Source: Pseudomonas sp. IB20 (GTDB taxonomy: Bacteria > Pseudomonadota > Gammaproteobacteria > Pseudomonadales > Pseudomonadaceae). From it: a stretch of 64,000 nucleotides of DNA. The notes beneath the pieces were generated by a model that worked only from the letters and a program-made list of their open reading frames with translations, was not told the DNA's origin and searched no databases. The position numbers were made by a program, and so were the translations under genes. The DNA is taken from contig NZ_CP046103.1 of assembly GCF_009707325.1 (NCBI RefSeq), forward strand, positions 3,978,744 to 4,042,743, read 5' to 3'. This document shows positions 33,223-41,649 of this stretch, in pieces. How positions within the stretch are numbered: position 1 is the stretch's first letter; the number at the start of each line of letters is the position of its first letter.

Positions 33223-33888
33223 TCAATCCAGCAGCGCCAGCGCCTGTGCGGTGACTTCTTGGATACGGGCCCAGTCGCCGTTCTTGACCCATTGCGGATC
33301 GAGCATCCAGCTACCGCCCACGCACATCACGTTTTTCAACGCCATGTAGCTCTTGATGTTGGCCGGGCCAACGCCGCCGGTTGGGCAGAATTTCACTTCG
33401 CCGAACGGGCCGCCCAGGGCCTTGATAGCCGCTACGCCACCGCTGACTTCAGCCGGGAACAGCTTAAAGCGGCGATAACCCAAGCCATAGCCTTCCATGA
33501 TGCCGGAGGCATTGCTGATGCCCGGCAGCAGCGGGATCGGGCTATGCACCGAGGCTTCCAGCAGGTCGCGGGTAATGCCTGGGGTGACGATGAATTGCGA
33601 GCCGGCTACTTCCGCCGCTTCGAGCATGTGACGGTCGAGCACGGTGCCGGCACCGGTGCACAGTTCAGGGCGTTGCTCGCGCAGTACCTGAATAGCCTTG
33701 AGGCCGAACTCGGAACGCAGGGTCACTTCCAATGCGGTCAAACCGCCCGCGGCCAGGGCATCGGCCAGCGGCAAGATGTCCTGTTCGCGGGCGATGGTGA
33801 TCACCGGCAGGATCCGCGCCTTGGCGCAGAGGCTGTCGATCAAGGCAACTTTTTCCGCCATGGACACGGTCGGTTGAGGGCTTTTCAT
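33223..33888 (-). CDS. eda: KDPG/KHG aldolase Eda
   Basis: A 221-residue Entner-Doudoroff aldolase, splitting 2-keto-3-deoxy-6-phosphogluconate into pyruvate and glyceraldehyde 3-phosphate. The general base E54 lies in LEVTLR and the Schiff-base lysine K142 in RFKLFPAEVSGG; GGVGPANIKSY binds the phosphate. An upstream ATG at 33909 overlaps the pgl stop (ATGA) but has no ribosome site of its own, while ATG 33888 has AAGGA about 12 bases before it, so I use the latter; translation could begin at either. It is the last gene of zwf-pgl-eda. Confidence 0.94.
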   Translation of the reverse strand: MKSPQPTVSMAEKVALIDSLCAKARILPVITIAREQDILPLADALAAGGLTALEVTLRSEFGLKAIQVLREQRPELCTGAGTVLDRHMLEAAEVAGSQFIVTPGITRDLLEASVHSPIPLLPGISNASGIMEGYGLGYRRFKLFPAEVSGGVAAIKALGGPFGEVKFCPTGGVGPANIKSYMALKNVMCVGGSWMLDPQWVKNGDWARIQEVTAQALALLD

Positions 33889-33905
33889 AGCGGCTGATCC
33901 TTGGC

Positions 33906-34619
33906 TCATGGGCACCAGTAAATCTCTAAAGTAGGTTGCAAAAACGCGCGAATCGGCATGGCAGCAACGTCGTCACTGGCCAGCGCGGCGCTCAAGGTGG
34001 TCAATTTCGAGCTGCCGGCAATCGACAGCACGGTGTAGTGGGCCGTGGCGAGCAACGCGCGACTCATGGTCAGGCGCTGGTGCGGCACGGTCGGCGCCAG
34101 CATCGGCCAGCAACGGCGGGTACCGTCGGCCTGCAGGGCTTCGGTGAGGTTCGGGCTGTTGGGAAACAGCGACGCGGTGTGGCCGTCATCGCCCATGCCC
34201 AGTACCAGCACATCAATGGCTGACAACTCTGCCAACTGGCGGTCGGCCAGTTCGGCGGCGTCTTCAAGGTTCGCGGCAACGTTGTACAGGCTGAGGAACG
34301 TGGCCTTGGCTGCCGGGCCTTGCAGCAAATACTTCTTCAACAGGCCAGCATTGCTGTCGGCGTGCTCTACCGGCACCCAGCGCTCGTCGGCCAGGGTGAT
34401 GGTGACCTTGGACCAGTCCAGGCTCTGCTTGGCCAGGTTCTGGAAAAACGCCACGGGGCTGCGGCCACCGGACACGACCAGGGTGGCCTCGCCACGGGCA
34501 CTGATGGCCCCGCGCAGTTGCTCGGCCACGTCATTGGCCAGGCCGTCCGCCAGCAGCACGGGCGTACGGTACTCATGGGCAGTCACACCCTGAGGCAGTT
34601 TCAATTCAGATATCGCCAT
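33906..34619 (-). CDS. pgl: 6-phosphogluconolactonase Pgl
   Basis: A 237-residue lactonase that hydrolyses 6-phosphogluconolactone made by Zwf. Family features are LVVSGGRSPVAFFQNLAKQS, WSKVTITLADERWVPVEHAD, SNAGLLKKYLL, and LGMGDDGHTASLFPNSPN with the active-site Asp and His. It overlaps zwf by 14 bases. GGGAGG lies 9 bases before ATG 34619. It belongs to a three-gene operon expected to be induced when HexR releases the promoter. Confidence 0.94.
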   Translation of the reverse strand: MAISELKLPQGVTAHEYRTPVLLADGLANDVAEQLRGAISARGEATLVVSGGRSPVAFFQNLAKQSLDWSKVTITLADERWVPVEHADSNAGLLKKYLLQGPAAKATFLSLYNVAANLEDAAELADRQLAELSAIDVLVLGMGDDGHTASLFPNSPNLTEALQADGTRRCWPMLAPTVPHQRLTMSRALLATAHYTVLSIAGSSKLTTLSAALASDDVAAMPIRAFLQPTLEIYWCP

Positions 34620-36072
34620 ACCACGACCTCCCATCCCGCGTGATCAGTGCAATCGAGCTCATCGGCCCCCAGGACCCAGCCGCATACGGCTTGGGCGCAT
34701 CACCGGATTTTTTCCACCCGGCGATCAACTGGTCACACCACTTCCACGCGGCTTCGATTTCATCTTTGCGAACAAACAGGTTCTGATTGCCGCGCATCAC
34801 TTCCAGCAACAACCGCTCGTAGGCATCAGGGATGCGCGCGCTGCGGTAGGTGTCGGAAAAATTCAGTTGCAGCGGGCCGCTGCGCAGTTGCATGCCCTTG
34901 TCCAGGCCCTGCTCCTTGGTCATCACACGCAAGGAAATACCTTCGTCCGGTTGCAGGCGGATGATCAGCTTGTTGCTGATCTGCAGGCGCTGCTCGGGGG
35001 CGAAGATGTAGTGGGACGGTTCCTTGAAGTGGATAACGATCTGCGACAGCTTTTGCGGCATACGCTTGCCGGTACGCAAGTAGAACGGCACCCCGGCCCA
35101 ACGCCAGTTGCGGATATCGGCACGCAGGGCAACGAACGTCTCGGTGTCGCTCTGGGTGTTGGAATTCTCTTCTTCCAGGTAACCCGGCACCGGCTTGCCG
35201 GCGCTGTAGCCGGCGATGTACTGGCCACGTACCACTTGGGTGGTCAGGCCGTCTGGGCTGATCGGCGCCAGGGCCTTGAGCACCTTGACCTTCTCGTCGC
35301 GGATGCTGTCGGCGGACAAGTCGGCCGGCGGGTCCATGGCGATCAGGCACAGCAGCTGCAGCAGGTGGTTCTGGATCATGTCGCGCAGCTGACCGGCTTT
35401 GTCGAAGTAACCCCAACGGCCCTCAATACCCACCTGCTCGGCCACGGTGATTTCCACGTGGGAGATGTAGTTTTGGTTCCACTGGGTTTCAAACAGGCTA
35501 TTGGCGAAACGCAGCGCAATAAGGTTCTGGACGGTTTCTTTGCCCAGGTAGTGGTCGATGCGGTAGGTGCGGTTTTCCGGGAAAAACTGCGCCACGGCGT
35601 CGTTGACTTTGCGCGACGACTCCAGGTCCGAACCGATGGGTTTTTCCAGGACGACGCGGGTGTTTTCCGCCAGGCCGACCTTGGACAAGTTCTCGCAGAT
35701 CGCGCCGTACACCGCCGCCGGGGTGGCGAAGTAGGCAATCAGGCGCTGTTCGGTGCCGGCGCTCTCTGCCAGGGCGACGTAGTCGTCAGCCTTCAGGAAG
35801 TCGACGTGCAGGTACGTCAGGCGAGCCAGGAAACGCTGGGCGATGGTTTCGTCCAGTTCCTTGCCGACGTATTTACGCAGTTCTTTTTCGATATGCGCCA
35901 AGTGCTGCTGCTCGGAGCCGGCTTCACGGGCCAGGGCCAGGATGCGCGTGTCGTCGTGCAGCAGGCCTGCGCCATCGAGTTGATAGAGGGCAGGAAATAA
36001 CTTGCGCAGCGCCAGATCACCCAACGCGCCAAACAGGGCAAAGGTGCAGGGTTCTACGGTTATCGAAGGCAT
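34606..36072 (-). CDS. zwf: Glucose-6-phosphate dehydrogenase Zwf
   Basis: A 488-residue dehydrogenase making 6-phosphogluconolactone and NAD(P)H. The dinucleotide motif FGALGDLALRKLFP is near residues 14-27; the substrate and catalytic site is RIDHYLGKETVQNLIALRFA (about 171-190), and EKPIGSDLESS lies before it. The length is normal. The gene leads zwf-pgl-eda and is divergent from hexR across 210 bases that hold a HexR-like palindrome. An AAGAACAA motif just before the start may be an Hfq/Crc site. Confidence 0.95.
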   Translation of the reverse strand: MPSITVEPCTFALFGALGDLALRKLFPALYQLDGAGLLHDDTRILALAREAGSEQQHLAHIEKELRKYVGKELDETIAQRFLARLTYLHVDFLKADDYVALAESAGTEQRLIAYFATPAAVYGAICENLSKVGLAENTRVVLEKPIGSDLESSRKVNDAVAQFFPENRTYRIDHYLGKETVQNLIALRFANSLFETQWNQNYISHVEITVAEQVGIEGRWGYFDKAGQLRDMIQNHLLQLLCLIAMDPPADLSADSIRDEKVKVLKALAPISPDGLTTQVVRGQYIAGYSAGKPVPGYLEEENSNTQSDTETFVALRADIRNWRWAGVPFYLRTGKRMPQKLSQIVIHFKEPSHYIFAPEQRLQISNKLIIRLQPDEGISLRVMTKEQGLDKGMQLRSGPLQLNFSDTYRSARIPDAYERLLLEVMRGNQNLFVRKDEIEAAWKWCDQLIAGWKKSGDAPKPYAAGSWGPMSSIALITRDGRSWYGDI

Positions 36073-36077
36073 GATGT

Positions 36078-36085
36078 TTGTTCTT
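36078..36085 (-). promoter_or_regulatory. CA-type motif before zwf
   Basis: AAGAACAA on the coding strand, 6 bases before the zwf ATG, fits AA-N-AA-N-AA. It is a single short match, so weaker than those at gntP and gtsA. Confidence 0.4.
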
Positions 36086-36137
36086 TTATCAAGTTAAGCT
36101 ACAAATACCTTTTTTCAAGGCATCACTCAAGGAAAAA

Positions 36138-36153
36138 TGTAGTAATAACCACA
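36138..36153. promoter_or_regulatory. HexR operator candidate between zwf and hexR
   Basis: TGTAGTAATAACCACA is a 16-bp imperfect palindrome, 12 of 16 bases symmetric, with TGT and ACA ends, 66 bases before zwf and 130 before hexR. It fits the TTGT-N7/8-ACAA style described for HexR in Pseudomonas. HexR would release it on binding 2-keto-3-deoxy-6-phosphogluconate. Confidence 0.6.
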
Positions 36154-36282
36154 ACATTTTCCCAAAATATGCATTCCGAGTGGTGGTGTTCAGCTACCCT
36201 CAGTAGGATAGGCCACCGCAAAGGGCCACTCGTCGATTGGTTACCGCCCTATAGTTGCATCGTCGCCCGAAGGAAAGACTGA

Positions 36283-37152
36283 ATGGACCGCGTGCGAAAT
36301 CTTCTGGAACAAATCCGGAACCGCCTCGAAGAATTGAACAAGGCTGAGAAAAAAGTCGCCGAGGTCATCCTGCTCAACCCGCAGCAGGCGACCCGCTTCT
36401 CGATCGCAGCCCTCGCCCAAGCCGCCTCGGTCAGTGAACCGACGGTCAACCGTTTCTGCCGTTCGTTCGGCGTCAGCGGTTACCCTGAACTTAAATTGCA
36501 GCTGGCGCAAAGTTTGGCCAGTGGTGCGGCGTATGTCAGCCGCGCCGTGGAGGCCGATGATAACCCTGAGGCCTACACCCAGAAGATCTTTGGCAGTGCC
36601 ATTGCGTCACTGGACAGCGCCTGCCAAGCCTTGGACCCGGCGCTGATCAGCAAGGCCGTAGACCTGTTGATCCAAGCGCGGCAGATCCACTTCTTCGGCC
36701 TGGGCGCCTCGGCGCCGGTGGCCATGGATGCGCTGCACAAATTCTTCCGCTTCAACCTGGCCGTGACCGCACACGCCGACGTGCTGATGCAGCGCATGCT
36801 CGCGTCGGTGGCGCATACGGGTGAGCTGTTCGTGATTATTTCCTACACCGGACGTACCCGTGAGCTGGTGGAAGTGGCGCGTATCGCGCGGGAAAACGGC
36901 GCATCGGTACTGGGCGTAACCGCCGAGAACTCGCCGCTGGCCAAGGCCAGTACGGTGAGCCTGAACATTCCGCTGCCGGAAGACACCGACATCTACATGC
37001 CGATGACGTCGCGGATTATCCAGCTGACGGTGCTGGATGTGCTGGCAACGGGCATGACGTTGCGCCGTGGCGTGGATTTCCAGCCGCATTTGCGCAAGAT
37101 CAAAGAGAGTTTGAATGACAGCCGGTATCCGGTTGGGGATGAGTTTAACTAG
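36283..37152 (+). CDS. hexR: HexR, RpiR-family regulator of glucose catabolism
   Basis: A 289-residue regulator. The N-terminal RpiR helix-turn-helix spans about residues 1-77 (NPQQATRFSIAALAQAASVS, EPTVNRFCRSFGVSGYPELK), and the SIS sugar-isomerase effector domain spans about 125-260 (IHFFGLGASAPVAMDALHKF, ELFVIISYTGRTRELVEVAR). It represses zwf, edd, gap and related genes, with 2-keto-3-deoxy-6-phosphogluconate as effector in characterised relatives. GAAGGAAAG precedes the ATG. It is divergent from zwf and convergent with the mutarotase gene. Confidence 0.95.
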   Translation: MDRVRNLLEQIRNRLEELNKAEKKVAEVILLNPQQATRFSIAALAQAASVSEPTVNRFCRSFGVSGYPELKLQLAQSLASGAAYVSRAVEADDNPEAYTQKIFGSAIASLDSACQALDPALISKAVDLLIQARQIHFFGLGASAPVAMDALHKFFRFNLAVTAHADVLMQRMLASVAHTGELFVIISYTGRTRELVEVARIARENGASVLGVTAENSPLAKASTVSLNIPLPEDTDIYMPMTSRIIQLTVLDVLATGMTLRRGVDFQPHLRKIKESLNDSRYPVGDEFN

Positions 37153-37156
37153 TTCC

Positions 37157-37225
37157 AGATCGTTCCTACGCCCTGCGTGGGAATGCATCCAGTGACGCTC
37201 TGCGTACCCACTGGAATGCATTCCA
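37157..37225. repeat. ATCGTTCCTACGC-type palindromic repeat
   Basis: A diverged copy of the element at 8770: GATCGTTCCTACGC-CCTG-CGTGGGAATGC, then GTGACGCTCTGCGTACCCACTG. It follows the hexR stop by 5 bases. Confidence 0.7.
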
Positions 37226-37226
37226 C

Positions 37227-37252
37227 TGTGGGAGCCGGGCTTGCCCGCGATG
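37227..37252. repeat. Single REP element
   Basis: TGTGGGAGCCGGGCTTGCCC without a clear partner, adjacent to the palindromic repeat and before the mutarotase stop. Confidence 0.6.
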
Positions 37253-37270
37253 AGGCCATAAGCCACACCG

Positions 37271-38116
37271 CTAAACCCCAGCCCTGGCCTGCAGACTCAA
37301 ATGCGCCCTCTCCCCCGGCGCCAAACTGGCCCCAGCCATCGCCGACTCCACGCACACAAACCCCGACGCCTCGTTGAAGCTCACGCCCAACAGTGGCCGG
37401 CTGCCCGGGTGCCACACCACCGTGTCGGCACTGTCGCCAGTATCAATGCACAGCTCGCGCTGCCAGGCATGGTCTTTGAGGTGCAGCTCGCCGTCATGCT
37501 GGAACACTCGCTGGCAACCGCCGTCCACGCGTAACTCGCCTTCCTGCTGGCAAACCTGGCGATTGAGCTGGTCATAACCTTGCGCTCCATCGAGCCCAGA
37601 CAGCGCTATCTCACCGACATTGCCGATCCGCCAATAAGCGTGCAAAGCATGGCTCAGCTGGCACGGCAACTCGTCCTGATGCTCTGTGCACAGGCGCAGT
37701 TCCAGGGTTTCGCCCAGGTGCGCGTGCAGGTCGACCTGCCAGTCGCACAGCTGCAATTGCCAATGCAGGCGCACGCCATCGTCGTCGGTACTGCTGTCGA
37801 GCAGTTTCCAATCAATCAGCCGCGCCCAGCCATGGGACGGCCACGCGTTTTCACTCGGGTGGCGCCCATACCATGGCCAGCACACCGGCACGCCGCCACG
37901 GATGGCGCCGACTTGCGGCCACTTGGCCGCGCACCACAGCCAGGGTTTCTGGCCACGGGGCTGAAAATGCAGCAGTTGCGCGCCCTGGCGACTGAACACC
38001 GCCTGGCACAGCGGATGGTCGATCACCAACACATCGCGCATCTGAAAGCGCTCCCAGGCGAACACCGGACGCTCGCGCAGGGATTTGAAAAAACGTTGCA
38101 GCGGATGCTCATGCAT
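37271..38116 (-). CDS. D-hexose-6-phosphate mutarotase (YeaD-like aldose 1-epimerase)
   Basis: A 281-residue galactose-mutarotase-fold protein of the glucose-6-phosphate 1-epimerase type. Landmarks are HPLCQAVFSRQGAQLLHFQP, then IRGGVPVCWPWYGRHPSENA and PSHGWARLIDW with the substrate-binding His, LCTEHQDELPCQLSHALHAY with the second His and acid, and VVWHPGSRPLLGVSFNEASG near the end. It speeds interconversion of hexose-phosphate anomers and ends the gts-oprB cluster. The ATG at 38116 is chosen because the frame above it runs into the oprB terminator; its ribosome site is weak. Confidence 0.85.
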   Translation of the reverse strand: MHEHPLQRFFKSLRERPVFAWERFQMRDVLVIDHPLCQAVFSRQGAQLLHFQPRGQKPWLWCAAKWPQVGAIRGGVPVCWPWYGRHPSENAWPSHGWARLIDWKLLDSSTDDDGVRLHWQLQLCDWQVDLHAHLGETLELRLCTEHQDELPCQLSHALHAYWRIGNVGEIALSGLDGAQGYDQLNRQVCQQEGELRVDGGCQRVFQHDGELHLKDHAWQRELCIDTGDSADTVVWHPGSRPLLGVSFNEASGFVCVESAMAGASLAPGERAHLSLQARAGV

Positions 38117-38141
38117 GTGCCACGGTCGATTCGTGCTGCCC

Positions 38142-38171
38142 AAAAAAAAGCGGATAGCCATGGCTATCCGC
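38142..38171 (-). terminator. Intrinsic terminator after oprB
   Basis: A perfect 22-base palindrome, GCGGATAGCCA and its complement, followed by eight T residues on the minus strand. It lies 39 bases after the oprB stop, so the mutarotase gene downstream may be expressed by read-through or its own promoter. Confidence 0.92.
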
Positions 38172-38209
38172 GAAATGCGCACAGAGAGAAGGAGCTTATC
38201 GCAACAGCG

Positions 38210-39556
38210 TTAGAACGTAGACTGAATTTTCAGGCCCGCTACCAGCGCGTTGTCGACTTGGTTCACGCCACCTGGGTGGACGACGTATTGCAAGTTAGGA
38301 CGCACGGTCAGCCAATTGGTGACGTGGACGCCATAGTTGAGCTCGACGTTGTACTCGGTGTTACGCAGTGGCGCGTAACCCAGTTGGTCGTAATCGGTGA
38401 AGCCGCCAGCGGCATTGAGCAACTCGGCGTTTTTCTTCACGTCACTGTTGGCATGGATACGCGCAACACCGATACCGATGTCATCTTTGGCGCGCGCGTC
38501 GAATGGGCCTTTATACACAAGCATCAGCGACTGGTAGTTGTCGACGACGTTGGTGTCTTTGTCATGGAAGGTCACGTTGGCCGCGATGTTCAAGCCGCGT
38601 GAAGCGTCGCCATTGTGCGTGGTGAGCTGCTGTTGCAGAACGCCCCAGTAGCCGCTCTTGCTGCTACGAACGCGGAAGGCCGCGCCGGTGGTACCAGCGT
38701 CGTTACCGTTGACGTCTTCACGTACGTCGGTAGCGTCGGCGGTGCTCTTGTAGTAACCCACACGGTATTCGCCCGGCAGGCCATTGACCTTCGGCGACCA
38801 GACCAATTCCACCGGCAATACGGTGCCCTTGGTGCCACTGCCGCTGAGTTTGAAGCCGTTGCCGTGCTCCAGTTGCGATGGGTTCTGGTTGTAAGCACCG
38901 ATTTGCGCATACAGCTCAGGCGTGATGTTGTACTTCACGCGGATCGCGGCCTGGCTGACCGGCCAGTTGTACCAGGTGTTAACGTAGTTACCCACTTGCG
39001 AGCCGCAGAACGACAGGTTCTGGAAGTCGCATGGGAAGGTGTTGAAGTCTTCGCCTTCACCGAAGTAACCGAGTTTGACGTCCAACTTGTTGTCGAACAT
39101 CTGGTGCTGAATCCAGAACTGGGTCAGACGCACCATGTGGCCTCGGCCATCAACTTCTTGAGACGAACTCAAGGTGCCGGCACGCGGGTCACCAATACGG
39201 TCATTGGAAATGTTCGCGCCGTTACGATTGGTGAGTTGGATCTTGGCCTGGGTGTTATCCCAGCCAAACAGCTTTTGCAGATCCAGTGCTACGCCCAGGC
39301 CGAACTGGTCAGCGTAACGGGCAGTTTTGTCGTCGTTGTAGCCGCCGCGCAGGTTGGCGCCCACTTCCCCAACGTAGTCAGCCTTGATGTCGATACCTTG
39401 CTCGATGAGCTTGGTCCGCTCGCCGCCCCAATCGCCGGTCATCCACTTGGAGTCGGCGCTGAATGCATCGGCCGCCATCGCATTGGCGGACAATACCAGG
39501 GCTGCTGCTGCTGACAGTTGGCAGATCAGCCGGGTGTTGTTGTGTTGCTTTTTCAT
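38210..39556 (-). CDS. oprB: Carbohydrate-selective porin OprB
   Basis: A 448-residue outer-membrane beta-barrel. The signal peptide is residues 1-28 (basic head MKKQHNNTR, then LSAAAALVLSANAMA, cleavage before ADAF). The mature protein has the OprB segments WMTGDWGGERTKLIEQGIDI, YADQFGLGVALDLQKLFGWD and VELNYGVHVTNWLTVRPNLQ, and ends in aromatic Phe as barrel proteins do (LKIQSTF). It admits glucose across the outer membrane for GtsA. The leader carries AATAACAATAAA, an Hfq/Crc-type motif. It lies 84 bases downstream of gtsD on the same strand. Confidence 0.94.
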   Translation of the reverse strand: MKKQHNNTRLICQLSAAAALVLSANAMAADAFSADSKWMTGDWGGERTKLIEQGIDIKADYVGEVGANLRGGYNDDKTARYADQFGLGVALDLQKLFGWDNTQAKIQLTNRNGANISNDRIGDPRAGTLSSSQEVDGRGHMVRLTQFWIQHQMFDNKLDVKLGYFGEGEDFNTFPCDFQNLSFCGSQVGNYVNTWYNWPVSQAAIRVKYNITPELYAQIGAYNQNPSQLEHGNGFKLSGSGTKGTVLPVELVWSPKVNGLPGEYRVGYYKSTADATDVREDVNGNDAGTTGAAFRVRSSKSGYWGVLQQQLTTHNGDASRGLNIAANVTFHDKDTNVVDNYQSLMLVYKGPFDARAKDDIGIGVARIHANSDVKKNAELLNAAGGFTDYDQLGYAPLRNTEYNVELNYGVHVTNWLTVRPNLQYVVHPGGVNQVDNALVAGLKIQSTF

Positions 39557-39571
39557 CCCTACATCCTCGTC

Positions 39572-39583
39572 TTTATTGTTATT
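39572..39583 (-). promoter_or_regulatory. CA motif before oprB
   Basis: The coding strand reads AATAACAATAAA shortly upstream of the GAGGAT ribosome site, an AA-N-AA-N-AA-N-AA run typical of Hfq/Crc targets. Confidence 0.55.
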
Positions 39584-39640
39584 AAACTGTTTTTATCTAA
39601 CGCGGGTTACATTTTTATCTAAAACAACAACTTATCTGCA

Positions 39641-40801
39641 TTAGCGGCCTTTGAATTGGGCCACATTGTCGGCATGCCCGTGTGCAGGCAATGAAGCAGC
39701 AGCGCCCAGGCGCTCGCCGGTTTTGGCGTCGAACAGCAAGACCTTGGCCGGGTCGAACTGCAGGGTCAGGGTCTCGCCCACCTGCGGTGCCACGTCGGGT
39801 GCCAGGCGGCAGCAGACTTTGGTGTCGTTGAGTTGCACGAATACCAGGGTGTCCGGGCCAGTCGGCTCGGTGACCTGGACTTCGGCACGAATGCTCGACG
39901 AACCATTACCTTCACCCGCCGCCAACACGATCTGCTCCGGGCGCAGGCCCAGGATCACGTCACGGTCTTCAAGGCCGGTGTCATTCATGCTCAGCGGCAG
40001 CTCGCAACGGGCCTGGCCGCTGTCGAGCAGCGCCACCAGATGACCGTCCTTGCGCTGCAGGCGCAAAGGAATGAAGTTCATCGGAGGTGAACCGATAAAA
40101 CTTGCCACAAAAAGGTTGGCCGGGTCGTTGTAGATCTCTTTCGGCGTGCCGAACTGCTGGATGATGCCGTCCTTCATCACCGCCACTTTGTCGCCCAGGG
40201 TCATCGCTTCGATCTGATCGTGGGTGACGTAGACAGTGGTGGTTTTCAAGCGCTGGTGCATCAGCTTCATTTCGGTGCGCATCTCGACGCGCAGCTTGGC
40301 GTCGAGGTTGGACAGCGGTTCGTCGAACAGGTAGATCTTCGGCCGACGCGCCAGGGCGCGGCCCATGGCAACACGCTGTTGCTGGCCACCGGACAGTTGG
40401 CCTGGCTTGCGGTTAAGCAGGTGCTCGATCTGCAGCAGCTTGGCCACGCGCGCCACTTCGGCGTCGATATCCGCCTGAGGCATCTTGCGGATTTTGAGGC
40501 CGAACTCGATGTTCTCGCGCACGCTCATGGTCGGGTACAGGGCGTAGGACTGGAACACCATGGCGATGTCACGGTCCTTGGGGCTCATGCCGCTCACATC
40601 CTGATCACCGATCATGATGGCGCCGCCGGTAATGGTTTCCAGACCGGCGATGCAGTTCATCAGCGTGGACTTACCACACCCCGAAGGGCCGACCAGGATC
40701 AGGAATTCGCCTTCCTTGATCGACAGTTCGATGTTCTTCAAGGTGTCGGGCAGGCCGGCGCCATAGGTCTTGTTTACATTGCGAAGTTCAAGCGTAGCCA
40801 T
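39641..40801 (-). CDS. gtsD: Glucose ABC transporter ATPase GtsD (MalK/UgpC type)
   Basis: A 386-residue ATPase of the CUT1 sugar-importer class. Walker A GPSGCGKST is at about residues 38-46, the ABC signature LSGGQQQR at about 136-143, Walker B IYLFDEP at about 156-162, the H-loop in VYVTHDQIEA, and a C-terminal TOBE/MalK-like regulatory domain from about 235 onward (LGLRPEQIVL). It powers GtsBC. The start lies 2 bases after the gtsC stop. Confidence 0.94.
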   Translation of the reverse strand: MATLELRNVNKTYGAGLPDTLKNIELSIKEGEFLILVGPSGCGKSTLMNCIAGLETITGGAIMIGDQDVSGMSPKDRDIAMVFQSYALYPTMSVRENIEFGLKIRKMPQADIDAEVARVAKLLQIEHLLNRKPGQLSGGQQQRVAMGRALARRPKIYLFDEPLSNLDAKLRVEMRTEMKLMHQRLKTTTVYVTHDQIEAMTLGDKVAVMKDGIIQQFGTPKEIYNDPANLFVASFIGSPPMNFIPLRLQRKDGHLVALLDSGQARCELPLSMNDTGLEDRDVILGLRPEQIVLAAGEGNGSSSIRAEVQVTEPTGPDTLVFVQLNDTKVCCRLAPDVAPQVGETLTLQFDPAKVLLFDAKTGERLGAAASLPAHGHADNVAQFKGR

Positions 40802-40803
40802 GA

Positions 40804-41649
40804 TTACCCCTTGACCGCGCCGGCCGTGAGGCCGCGCACGAAATACTTGCCTGCGATCACATAGACCAGCAGGGTCGGCAGCCCGGCGATCATCGCCGCC
40901 GCCATATCCACGTTATATTCCTTGGCCCCGGTGCTGGTGTTGACCAGGTTGTTCAGCGCCACCGTGATGGGCTGCGAGTCGCCGCTGGAGAACACCACAC
41001 CGAACAGGAAGTCGTTCCAGATCTGGGTGAACTGCCAGATCAGGCAGACCATGATGATCGGCGTCGACATCGGCAGAATGATCAGCCGGAAGATGGTGAA
41101 GAACCCTGCACCGTCCAGTCGTGCCGCCTTGATCAGCGCATCCGGAATGCTGACGTAGTAGTTACGAAAGAACAGTGTGGTAAATGCCAGCCCGTAGACC
41201 ACGTGCACAAACACCAGGCCGGTGGTGGTGCTGGCCAGGCCCATCTTGCCGAGGGTGAAAGAGGCCGGCAGCAGCACGGTCTGGAACGGCAGGAAGCAGC
41301 CGAACAACAGCAGGCCGAAGAACAGCTGCGAACCACGGAAGCGCCAGAACGACAGCACGTAGCCGTTCAATGCGCCGATGGCAGTGGAAATCAGCACCGC
41401 CGGAACGGTGATCTTGATCGAGTTCCAGAAGTAGCCATCGACGGTGGCCCAAGCTTTTACCCAGCCGATGCCGGTGACCACGGTGGGCCAGCTCAGCAGG
41501 TTGCCGGTGCTGATGTCTTCCGGGGTCTTGAAGCTGGTCAACAGCATCACCACCAGCGGCACCAGGTACAGCAGCACAGCAAGGATCAGCACCGTGTAGA
41601 TCGCGATGCGACTCAGGCTGATGGTTGGTTTGGAAGCGAGACTAGTCAT
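40804..41649 (-). CDS. gtsC: Glucose ABC transporter permease GtsC
   Basis: A 281-residue inner-membrane permease with six helices (first at about residues 13-38, YTVLILAVLLYLVPLVVMLL). The cytoplasmic EAA loop is present as DALIKAARLDGAGFFTIFRL, IILPMSTP, which docks the GtsD ATPase. It pairs with GtsB. It overlaps gtsB by 8 bases, showing tight coupling. Confidence 0.93.
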   Translation of the reverse strand: MTSLASKPTISLSRIAIYTVLILAVLLYLVPLVVMLLTSFKTPEDISTGNLLSWPTVVTGIGWVKAWATVDGYFWNSIKITVPAVLISTAIGALNGYVLSFWRFRGSQLFFGLLLFGCFLPFQTVLLPASFTLGKMGLASTTTGLVFVHVVYGLAFTTLFFRNYYVSIPDALIKAARLDGAGFFTIFRLIILPMSTPIIMVCLIWQFTQIWNDFLFGVVFSSGDSQPITVALNNLVNTSTGAKEYNVDMAAAMIAGLPTLLVYVIAGKYFVRGLTAGAVKG

